Source: Campylorhamphus procurvoides | Taxonomy: Eukaryota > Chordata > Aves > Passeriformes > Dendrocolaptidae | Reading direction: 5' to 3' | Assembly: GCA_013396655.1 (NCBI GenBank) | Contig: WBMV01009268.1 | Coordinates: 434,001-498,000, forward strand | DNA: 64,000 bases | In this document: positions 11,990 to 23,900 of the stretch, one piece after another | How positions within the stretch are numbered: position 1 is the stretch's first letter | Layout of the letters: each line of letters begins with the position of its first letter | Position numbers and translations under genes: made by a program | The notes under the pieces: model-generated | Database searches by the model: none | The model's input: the letters and a program-made list of their open reading frames with translations, nothing else | Told to the model about the DNA's origin: nothing

Positions 11990-14900
11990 GTAAGTAAATG
12001 CTGGAACTGTCAACATCTGTTACTCAAGTGCTCTGTAAAAAGTATTTCTGAAAGAACTAATGGGTTCAAGTCATCAGGCTTATTATGGTACATCTTATAA
12101 AACGTCAAACATGGCGATTAAATAACAGAATTCTGGTAGTGCCTTTGGCTCCAGGGATGTTATCTGCAAAGCAGTAATTGCTGTCACCTGCTTCAAAGCT
12201 AGAAAGGTTTGTCACTTGAAGTAAAGAGAATGAATTTTGGGTAGCTCATTTTTCTTTTTTCTCTGATCTTAGAAGTCTCAGCCATGTGGTTTAGCTTTAC
12301 TGGGAGAGGTAATCTTTATGTTAAGCCAATTTGACATTATCAGGAAAAGAATGCAGCTATTAAGAACCGGGATTGTTCTTTTCTGAGAGAGAAGTAGAAT
12401 CTTTCTGAGAACAATTTCTCTTTATTAGTGAGTGGGACATTGAAGGTAAAAGATGACCTGCTGAGTAGAGTGGAAGTGTTTGTGAAGGAAGATGTTATGT
12501 GTTTGTTAGGTGTAGAGGAACAGAGAGGGGAGGGGGAAGGAGGCAATTATCACCTGGAATAGGTGTTTTGCATTCTAGGCCACCTTTGGAGATCAGGGAT
12601 GAGAGACCAGAAATCAAGCAAAGTTTGTTAGTCATCGTATTTTCTGTCTTACTGATGGAAATATGCTTAAATGAGCTCTCGCTATCCAACATCTTATGTA
12701 AGACCATACTGTATGTTTAAAGAACCAAAAATGGAATACACTATAGTCAGTTCATCTGTTCACCTGCCTATCTCAAACCTAAAATTTTTTTTTGGAAGGG
12801 ATATGACTGAAATAGACTACAGCTGTGAAGGCTGACATTTCTCTGAAACATTAGACTCTATCCCCTGCGGGCAATCAATAGGTCCTCTTGAAGCCAGGCA
12901 GAATAAAGGGAGAACCTTTTGCTTAGCTACCTATAAACTTCAGTTTTCTTCATGTGCTGGAACTGTCCAAGTCATGAGGAAAAAGGAACATCCAGCAGCA
13001 CTGAGGCACTCTACTGTGATAATTCTCCACTTTGTTTCTAATAGGGAAGACAGAAATGGGGATTGTTTCATACGGGTCATTCCTTACTGGATGCTAATGC
13101 AAGCAGGCTTAACTGCAGCAAGAGATGGTCATCTCAAGAGGTGGAGCTGGCAGGGCTGATTGTAGCAATGGCAACTCAAGTCTGTGCTAGATCAGACTAA
13201 ACACCAAAAGAGTAACAGCTGCCTGAACTCCCACAGGTGGGACAGCTCTGAAAAAGCAGTGGTTCCTTTGACTGCTGCAGGTGAGGAGTGGTGGCCCTGC
13301 TGCTATAAATGTTAATGTTATAGTTGTGTGGTTAGAGGAAGGAAGGGAAGTAGAGGGTGAGATTGAAAACTCAGGTAAGGAATACTGTGTGGTTGGTATG
13401 TTTGTTGGAGAGTTGCTTGCTGTTCTAGATATCTCTACACTCCTTTAGGACTCCAGCTGAGATGGCAGGTTTATTGAAAAATAAGTTTAATCCATGTCAC
13501 TTAGCATTGAAAAACTGCCTTCCCTGTGCTGTTCTTTTGTAATGTCCAGTGGTAGAGGTATAAGAGATTGTCAGCGGCATGGTGCATTTCTCCACACTGA
13601 AGGAGAAACACTTCATTTAATTTATAGTAGCATATATCTAAGAAATTGAGGCTCTGCCTCTTCCTTAAGTGTTCTAAGGGAAAAGTAGAAAACATACACA
13701 AGAATAATGTACTGGGTAGGACCAGCTTATATTGCCCTATATCCTGTCACCAGCTATGTCACATACACATATCTAGAAAAAACTATTACAAGATTGGCAA
13801 TTACAGTTTTTCCCAGTACACTTCCAATGTATGAACCTTTTGAGCTAGAGATGTTCCTATTTCTCTTCCCTGAATTTGGTCAACATCTCTTAGAAGCCAT
13901 GTGGATATCTAGCATCATAGCATTTCTATGATCACACCAAGATCCTGCTCTTGAGGGCTAAATATCAACTCATATGTAATAATGTTATTTGTTAGGCTAA
14001 GATTTGTGTTTTCTCCTGTGCATCACTTCAGTTGCCTACATGAAATTTGCACTGTCGTTTTAGTGGCAAGTCATTTATGCTGTAATGTCTTTTCATAATT
14101 CTTTGCAGTGTGTCTCTATAATGTCTTTCCATGATTCTTTGCAGTGTGTCTCTGGTTCTTTGCTGTCCTTTATTACCCTGAATTACCCTTGTCAGCTGCT
14201 TTCATAACTTCTGTGGTTTTGGCATAACTAGTAATAAATAAGTAACTAATAAAAGACTAACTAGTAAATGTGTTGAACAGTTCAGGTTTATTATGGAATT
14301 ATGCTGCTAATGTCAATTCTTGCAGTAGATGGAGATTTCACTTCTACCTTTGTCTTTGGGCCACCTGCTCATCATCTAGTGAAGGACTGTGCTCTGGCTT
14401 CTTAACTTCCTTCAGAGTTTTAGGTGAAGGATTTCTTTTTTTTAAATCTGAGTGTATCTGGCAGGTTACCCTTGTTATGTTTGTGAATCTCTCAAAGAAC
14501 TGCAATAATCTTCGAAGGATTTGCCTTTAAAAAAGCATTATTTTTTTTTGTTCCCAAAACATCCTGTATTTATGCAGGTGCCTGCTCATTCTCTCTTTTT
14601 TATAATTTTTCTGAATTTATCAGGTGACATCAGTTTTACGTTATGTGAGCGTAGAGTTCCCCTGGGATCCTTTTGTAAACTGGTATAAGATTTTCCAAGA
14701 ATCAGATGCTGAAGTGGTTTTAGCTGAGACAGTTGTCTGCTAGTATGTAGCAGTTTATCCATTTCAGCCTTGAGTTCCTGTCAGGCCCCTTGGATAAACA
14801 ACTTCTGGTGACTTCACACTGTGTGTATTGTCCACATTTCCAAGTAAATTTAGGGTCATAAAATTTCCTCACAATCATCCTCTTTGTAGAATTTTCTGAA

Positions 14901-17900
14901 TGTCCTCCATTTCTTCCACAAGGATTCCAAGAATTAGTTTGACTCCTCTGCAATGGCTGCATCTTTTTAGAGAGTTCTTTAAGCACCCTTGTCATTTCCA
15001 GGCCACCCAGAGTTTCTGGAAGTCTTTCCATTTCTGAAAAGGAACTAGTATCTGCTCTGCCCTCTGACCAACAAGCCAGCACAGTCCCATGGGGCAGCAC
15101 ATACCTGGCTGTGCAGTGGGTGAGGCATGCACCATATCCTGCCCAACTGACATGAAATCAGTGGATGTCTGTGGAAGGAGCCAGGCATGTGGTGTGACAG
15201 CCCAGAGAGAGGGTGCAGAGTGAGGAGCGGTGGAGAGGTGAACACAGGGAACATGGAAAAGAGCTGGGAACCATGAGGGAGCTGGTTCAATGATGTAGGG
15301 AGAATCTCAAGTGTTCTGAGAGAATGAAGATGTCGGGGAACTGTCAGATTTTAGTGGATTTGTTAGACGGGATGTTCTCCCATGCTAGCATAGTAGAGGG
15401 GGATGAAAGGACACATATATGAGTGTAAACCACAAGCCATTAAAGCTAACGAAGCCTGGATTTTTCCCTCTTCTTTGTAAAGCAACTTGTCTTTATAAGG
15501 CACAATATGGTACAGGATAAGAGAGTATTTTGCTTTGTGCTGTCACCATCTTGTTCACTTTCATTCTTGTTTTTCTCAAATACAATTCTTTGATTGCTTA
15601 TTCATTATTCATAGTAGTGGGACTTGGCATTATTCACCTTCAAAGCTCTTTGCAAGCCTGCTGTGTTTGAGCCAAGATCAGTGGTTAAGACAGAATTACA
15701 AAAAATGCCTTGCTGATGTGGTTTAGATTAATTAGCTTATTTTTGGTTGCATTTTTGGCTAATGTTCTAGCCTGTTGCAGAGGAATTTTCTTGAAAATGT
15801 ATCTTTTGGAATAGTAGCATATATCTAAATTATAAATGTATAAGATATACTTAATATTTTCATCTCCCTTTCAATTAAGTTGGAGTATTGAATGCCACAT
15901 ATCCTGCAGAGCTTAGCTATATGAAAGTATTGTCAATGGTCAATATTGTAGTACTTGGTAGACCTTCTGGATATAGAAAGGAGAAGGAAATTGTTCATCT
16001 CCTGAAAAGCATGCGGTCTAAGGATATGCTCCATGTAAGTTGTTTTTGTTAGCGTTCTGACGGCACTACTAGGCTTTACTGGCCCTGACCAGACTCCTCC
16101 CACCCTGCCCACTGCCCAGGACCCCACTGTAGGATCCTGGGGCTATTGGTTCCTGCCCCACTGATGCTGCAGTGATGATACATCACACATCATCATGATG
16201 CCACATCTGCACAGCCCTGCCTGGCCCAGCCATGGACCCTGATGAGCCAGGTCCACCTGCAGTCCCATGTCCCAGCCTGGCTTTGCCCAGAGCTGCCCAA
16301 CACCCAGGACTGCACCCTGGCTTGCCCTGCTACCCCAGGAGAGCCTCCTGCTACTGGCCCCCAGCCCACAGGGAGCAGCCAGCCCTTGGGGCACCTTGGC
16401 ACTTTCCTTTCTTTCTCTCCTTCCCTTATTACCTTTTCTCTAAGCAATTAGCTTTTCACTGAGCAATTATTATTCACACTTAACAAAGATGTATTTTTTC
16501 ACTGGAGACTTCTTACTTGCCAAGACTTTGGCAATTAAACCATTACAGAAATTATCATGGTGAAAATTTTCTTTTGTAAAGTGTTTGGATTTTGTCCTTC
16601 TTTCAAACATGCTTCATAAATGAGGCTACAGTTTGGTGTGTGTCAAAATAAGCATCAACATTATTTCAGAAACTATAAACTCCAGAAAATAGGTATTTAT
16701 CAAATAAAAGGATGCAGTGTTATTCCAGAAATACTAAGGAAGGTGAAAGAGTCTGATTTTGATTGTAGGTTTAAACCACAGAAACGCTGCACAACATAAC
16801 AGTAGTACCACATTACTCATTTATCATCATGAGCAATATCTCTTTTCAGTGGGTAACAGTTGTACAGGGCTTTGTCATCAACCTCCAGCGTCAAAGATTT
16901 CCCACCATATCCTCACTGTTGGCAGAGATTGGTATCTGATCTGAATGGAATCCAGTAACTGTGTGAAGCAGCCCCAGAAGTCACAGCAACAACTTTTCAG
17001 TGTCCAAAATGATGCTGCAGTTGCAGCTCAATAGACTAAAGCTCTGCAACCTGCTGGGCTACAAGCAAGCACTAGCCTTGTCCGAAACTTCTCGGGCATT
17101 GCATGGTTATCAGTAAACATGCGCTTTGAGCAACAACTGTTGGGATGGTGTAACGTGATGTTTTGTTGCTGCTTGTCAGTCTGGAAAGGCAGCACAAAAA
17201 AATCACAAAGTAGTTCAGGTTGACTATCTCTAAGCCCTTAAAGGTGTCCAAGGAGTAAGTGCAATACTAGGGGTAAGAACTTGACTGAGATGTAGTTTGT
17301 TTGGACATGTGACTGCAGAACTTCACTGCTCACTTGGGACTCTTATAGTAAAAGTGCAATTTTCTTTGATAGCTTACTAGTATTTGAGTTGCAGCAAGGC
17401 ACTAGAAATTATTCACACTGAATCACCGGTCCACATTTGGGTATATGAACTTTGTGGATCACTGTATGCCTGCAATGCATTTGTCTGGGGAGCACAGTCC
17501 TCTTCCCATGCATATTTTCCTATCTGTCTCATCAGACTGACTGAAAAGTCTTTCAAGGGCCCCTTTTAAGTGTTCGTACATACTGCCGGCATTTTCTGTC
17601 TTTCTGAGTCATGTCCCACTCACAACTTCTCTTCCAATGCATGTTTTATATGTAAAAGTAAATATTATGTGGTATATAACATACCATCTAAGACCCTTTA
17701 CCAGAATTCTTTTGTTTGTATCTGATGCATACTGGAATTGTCTTTGCAGAGGAGGTCTGGAGCTCTAGTGTAGCTTTTTTGCTTGCTGGTTATATTAGAT
17801 ATAGTTGGCCTGGTAACAGCAGATCATGCAACTACATCAGCAGTTCGTCTGTCTAGGAACTAATAAAAGCAATGCAGTGTTCATAAAAATGAAATCCCTG

Positions 17901-20900
17901 GCCTTCTCAACTTTTATACCACAGCAGCCTGTGTACAAATGAGCACTGAGAGTATGTGATGCCATATGTGATGGTCACAGGCAACATCAATATTCCCAGA
18001 ATGTATGCGTTGCTGGTGTTTTAACTGGAATAAAACTAGACAGAGCAGTTGGGCATTAACTGATGGCTCTTCCTGGAGTTTTTACAAAACCAAGTAACAA
18101 GGTGGTATGCATTTTCTCACTTTTCCTGAAACATTAAAATATATGCTTAAGGCAGGTAAAGAAACTACATTTTTGTACACGTTAGGCTGAAGCAAGGAGA
18201 GAGTGCAACCAAACGAATTTGTAACAGTGATGAATGAAGATCGTAGATTTTTAGGTCTGGGATCCAGGAGGGCATGGAATTGAGTTGTCCTGGTTGACAA
18301 CAAATAAAAGCATTCCAAAGCCTGAAGAGAGCAGAAAGAGGCTTTTGGAACAGGAACTAGCTGACAGCATCTGAAAAATCCTGTTATCAGGTTATGTAAT
18401 ATATTTCTTATGTATTATAAATATGCAGCTTTATATTTGCCTGTGTACACGTGTTACTGTGTACAGATTTCCAAATACGGGAGCTGGGCCCGTGTTAAAA
18501 TGTTTCTCTGACACTGTACAGCTTTGGGAGAATTCATTTGGCTGATGCTCCTTTTGGGGTGTATGTAAATGGACTGATACTGAGAAAAATTGTTGTTCCT
18601 GCACTCTGTGGATGATTAAGCCTTACAACAAAGAGTCCCAGCAGATTTTTCTCTCTACAGAAGGAATAAAGAATTCTAGTTCTGTAGGAGGGCTATTGGA
18701 ATATTTATCAGGGTGGGGGGTGTGCGTGTCAAGGAAGGGCTTTCTATCCTAATTGCCTTCCAGTAATCTCACTTTTGAATGTTCTTCCTTTGGATTTTTA
18801 TCTACATGACATATTTCCTTCTCCCTTATACTGACTGAAAGGCCCCTTGTTTCCAAGGTGAGCTAATACTGCTCCCAGATCAGTCTGTTGATACAGAGGA
18901 ATAAGGCTGTAGAGAAACAACATGGTAGCATATTTTATTCTTTTGAGAGTAAAGGAGGAGGGATTACAGGGGAAGGAATTAGGTGTCTGAAAGAAAAACT
19001 TGGTAAAATAAAATGCCTTGCTGAAAGCTAAAACTCTGTTGTTGGGATTACTCCCAGAAAGGCAAATGAGAATGCAGAAGACAAACACTGAACTCAATAT
19101 CGGGAATGAAAGAATGGGAGAAGGGTTTGGCACAGGGTCAGGGAGATGTTGACTTGGCCAAGAAAAGGTATGTAGGAGTGGCTGTAACCTGGGTAGTGCC
19201 ACTGAGCAAGCAGGGTGAAGGCAAACAGAGTTAGTCTGAACCAGAGGTATTAGGAAGAATTCCACAGAACTTGTCTGAAGAAAATTAAATAGTGTGGGTT
19301 ATGAAGAAAGTGTTTCACTTTAGAGCAATATAGGTACTAAATTGGGGTGACTCTGCAGCTAAATTGTTGTGGGTAATTTAAAAGTAAATGCACAGATATG
19401 ACTGACTAATATCTCTGAGTGTTGCTCTGCCAGCAGCAGGGAATTATTCCTTAAAAGAGGGTGAAGGAAAGCAACAAGACTGTAACTTGGAAATACAGTC
19501 AGGCAGGGAGAGTGTGTAGAAAATTATTAAACCTGTCTAAATGACAAGAGAGGATTAACCCATGCATCTTGCCTGAGTTGTATTCATTGGATGATTTATT
19601 AGACTAGCTCCTCTTTCTAGCAGACTTGGATGTCTTGTGTAAAAGCAGTTATTAGTTAACAGAAGTGAAAATTATGCTCTTAAACTGAGGAGCTTTCCCC
19701 TTGGTGCTTTCCTTCTCTGTAGGCCTTGGAAAGTGCCCAGGTGGGTGGAAATTGCTTGCTGATCAGCATTAATATTCCCGCTATGGTGAAATCACTTCTG
19801 GGATATTCCTTCACTGCCACAGAAAACCCTTTTGATGGCATTTGCCGGCAGGGGTGATCATCGGAATTTAGCTTGCATGAGGATACTGGGAGGACAACGG
19901 GAAGGAATGGGCGCAGAGCAGGAGACATAGAGGATGCGAGTGTGGGATCCTGTGTTCAAGTCAACAGGGACTATGTGAAAATAGGGGATAGATTGGGACC
20001 CAGAGGTTATGTAAACCTGGTGGGATTCAGTGTGTATGGAAGCAAATTAGATTACATCACAGTAATTTTTTACCTTTTGTTTCTCTGCCCACTTCATCTT
20101 GCAAATGTTTTTTTCCCTCAGGATATTGCCATTCTTCCCACTAACCACTCTGCTCTGTGTGGATACCAAGAACGCAGTAGGCCTTTTTTGCCTGAAAATA
20201 TGATATTTCATGTATTTCCAAGACAATTTATTTTGGTTGGTTGCACTGTACTTGTAACTTGTCTATATTATCATGGTTATCTTTCTTAATGTCAGTATCC
20301 ATTCAGACTAATGATGGCCCAGACCTTGACATCATCATTTCACGCAGTTTGGTAAGGGGAAAAAGGGTTCACATACGGAATTTTGTTGCAGTAAAAAGTG
20401 TGTTCCAGGGCTTTCCTTTCTGCTTCCTTTTTCTCTTAAGTATTGGGCTTTGAGCCAAGGATTTGGGATTAAGTGGCTCTATTGATCTGGTGTGGAGTGA
20501 CAGCACTCATAAGTCCCTGAAGTAATGATTTGCCTTTGCTGCCTTGCTGAGAGGAAGATGTTATCCTCTTTTAGATGGCTATTCAAAAGACTCTATGAAC
20601 AGACAAAGAGTAGCAGTTAAGGGAGATTATAAAGCTGGATGTGCTATATATCTTCAGAAAGCTAATACTCCTAGATATTAGAGGCTCGATGTTTCTGATG
20701 TATTATTCTGTGCCACTTTTCATACTAGGAATACAGCACAAGGAGAAAGCCTTTTTGGCAAGCGAATACATAAGTTCTCTATTTCATTTGTATTTGGCTT
20801 TTTTTATTGTGCTGCCATGTCTGTCTGATATGTCTGGGTGTTTTTTATTTACAGGGGCGCAGGATGAGACGGCAGGTTGATGTCTGGGGGAGCTGGGGTC

Positions 20901-23900
20901 AATGGGGCGAGTGCAGTCGGAGCTGTGGTGGTGGAGTCAGCTTTCGGCAACGGCGCTGCTATTCCCAAAGGTGACGGCTAACCTCCTTTTTTCCCTCTCC
21001 TTTAAATGTGTTTTTCTGTTACTGAGCTCCAGCAGTTATGTTCCAATATACATCCAGAACAAAAATGACCTAGTGTTCAATCCCAGGGGAATGAGTTCAC
21101 TGTGAGATGAACCTTGGTCTCAGCCTTGTCACTGCTGCTTTGAGCAGTGCCCTCTTCAACACATCCTTGCTTGGGCTCATTTGACAGAGCACAGCAGTTT
21201 CTCAGTTGATCCAAGGCTGTGCAATCAGGTGATTGGCATGGCAGCAGCTGTTCAATTCCGTCTAGTGTGGCAAGCCCTGAGGGAAATGGAGAACAGTCCA
21301 GAGCAGTTGGTTCTTCTCCCAAGAGCTGGTGACTGTACCAGGATTTTCTCAGGCGTATGAATCCCAGGAAGGTAAATTGCCCCAGAAGAAATGAAGTGTG
21401 GAATTGGCTCAAGCAGTGTTAGCACTGCCCCATCTCATTCGCAGCTGGGTTAGCTGTGTCCTAGTGAGGATGGTGGCTGGTACTGCTCCTGCTGGGAATG
21501 ATGCACCTTAGAGATCCTATTGTGGGTGAAAACAAAGAAAAGGAGAAAAAAAAAAGCCAGACTCTCAATAATATCCTGAAAAAACACCCTCTCTGTTTTG
21601 AGAAATGAGAGGGGATTTTGTAATGGAAAAATCCAACACTGTGAAGCACTGCTGCTTTCCACACAGAATAAAGAAGGGTCTCTTTTGAAGGCTGCTGGTT
21701 ATGTTATGCACCTGCCAGAATCCCTGGAGGCCTGTCTCCATTTTAGGAATACTGAGGTATTACACACTGATTGGCTTTTCAGATCAATTTCCTCCACAAC
21801 TGTTACTCTCTGTAAATCTCAGCCAGAGTCATTTGACTGGAGTATGAGTACGGATGTTGCACACTTTCCATAAGCATTTTTAGCTCTTCCTACTAATGGG
21901 CCTAGTGTGCACGTAAAAAGCATGATAGATGATGCACATATCTATTCTGAATTGGCCACTACCCTCCTGCTGCTCATAACATGTTTCTCTGTCCTGTATG
22001 AACACCTTGGCTGTTCCCTGGTGGACAATGGACTAAAGTGTCTGTTTCCACTATTTAGTTGAAACATCACCCTGAAGAGCTGTACTGCAATTTTTCAGGT
22101 CTGTGTCTCATTTGTGCTAGAACAGAAACCATAGCACAAAACAGCACTAGAAGGTGCCAGCTTGCTTTTGTGGTGAAAAGAGCATTTTAGCTATTTTGCT
22201 GTTTCAGGAAACTGTGAGGGTGATGTGAAGGTGATTTGTAATGTCTGCCATGACTTTTTCTTGTGTATTCTGCAGCGAGCTTCATGTAGTTTTTCTGTCT
22301 TTCAGGACAGAAGGTCCTTCCAGTTGTGTTGGACCAACACGAAGCTATCGGTCATGTAATGTTCAGGTATAGTGCCCTTGTTTTACCTCTTCTTGCCTGT
22401 TGGTCCTTTGCCCCAGAAAAAAAATTATTCCTGTTCAGAAATAATGTCATCATTAGTTTCTGTTTCTCTGGCATCACTGGTGAATGCAGGTCATTAACAA
22501 TACTCCTTCAAAAATATATTGAAATTATGCCCCTGATCTGATATGGGAGGAATAACAAGAAAGCCCATTTTTTTATTATACACTTATTTTTCCTCCTTTT
22601 TATAATGATCCAATACACACATTTTCTCCTCCAAACAGAGCTGCCCAGAAGGCTCCTGGGACTTCCGGGCCGAGCAGTGTGCACAGTTTGATGGGACAGA
22701 ATTCCAAGGAAAGAAATACAAGTGGCTTCCATATTATGGAGGTAATGATACACCTGGAGGGTTACACTTCATCCCTACCTATCAACAGTATGTTTTGAAG
22801 TGACTGTAATGTTTTTTACTGTAGTGTTCTCACAGGGTACTTTCTTAGTTGGGGTGTGGGGCAGGAGGTGGAATAGAAAAAAACCTCTTTGCTAGCAGAA
22901 AAGCATTGCTATCACAAAGACACTGGATGTGTGAGCCAGAAGAGAGTGTTGGAGCAGTACACATTTGTCTCTTGTAACAGCCATTCTTTCAGAAACATTG
23001 CTAAAGAAATCTTGAACTGGTTGCAGTTAGGTTCTGAAGTATGAGAGCAGCAGTAGTTCTGCTGGCTTTTTCAATATTGGCAAAAGAATATTAGCAGGGC
23101 ACAGGAGAAACAAATACATATAATTAATGAGTGCTTCAGAAAATATGACATTTCTTCAATTGGCCCACACTTTGTTGAGGAACCAGCTCAGAAGGCAGGT
23201 ATGGGAATCAGGGAGTCCTTGCTTTGAGATTTGATATGGTATCATTCACAGTTGGTTAACAAATTATGAGGGATTTTAAGATGGATTTAAAGAGGAGTTT
23301 TGTTGGTTGTTAAGATAAGTTCTGTATCAGCACTTGTTCCCATTCTGGAAAGCCTTGTACTCCAAGGGAGTATAAGAACAGTTTTACTAAGAAATAACCC
23401 ACTATCTGCCTGGACCAATGTTCCCCAAGGAAATGGTTGCATACAGTGAGACTTCAACAGAGTATTTTTCCAGCCTCTAGCAGTTTGTAATGCAGCAATC
23501 TGTTTAATATCTGCCACTTAATATCAGTACACCTCTCTGTTTCTGCTCCTGTGGTCTAAAACTAGGCTCTTGATGCATTATCAAGTTATAACGTTTTTGC
23601 TTTTTCTCTCCTGCCAGCACCTAATAAGTGTGAGCTAAACTGTATTCCCAAGGGAGAAAACTTCTACTACAGGCACAAGGAAGCAGTGGTAGATGGGACT
23701 ACCTGTGAACCTGGCAAACGGGACATCTGTGTGGAAGGAGTTTGTCGGGTTAGTCATCTTGCTGCTTCCTTCATTCAACACTGGGTCTGTAGTCTTTCTT
23801 TTGTTTCCCTTTGTTCTACTTGACCTTTCATAATAGCATCCAAAAAAGAGAATCATTCAGTTTTCAAGGTGCTGAGGAGGATGTGGACAGTATTTATCTG

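Larger units (their letters stand above)
11990..20854 (+). other. PAPLN: PAPLN intron 1 (8.9 kb)
   Basis: Bounded by GTAAGT and TTTACAG. It is AT-rich except for a C-rich, CpG-poor patch at about 16070-16420. It contains a 36-bp tandem duplication at 14083-14154 and a possible minus-strand coding relic at 14720-15110. Nothing else is recognised. Confidence 0.75.

Noticed and set aside
16070..16420. C-rich patch considered as a CpG-island promoter or coding exon
   Set aside because: CpG is scarce and frames on both strands give only Pro/Gly/Trp-rich noise; no splice-compatible exon.
18798..19265. 155-codon minus-strand open frame in PAPLN intron 1
   Set aside because: Pro/Phe/Ser-rich and low in charge, with no recognisable domain or conserved block; probably chance in a purine-rich stretch.
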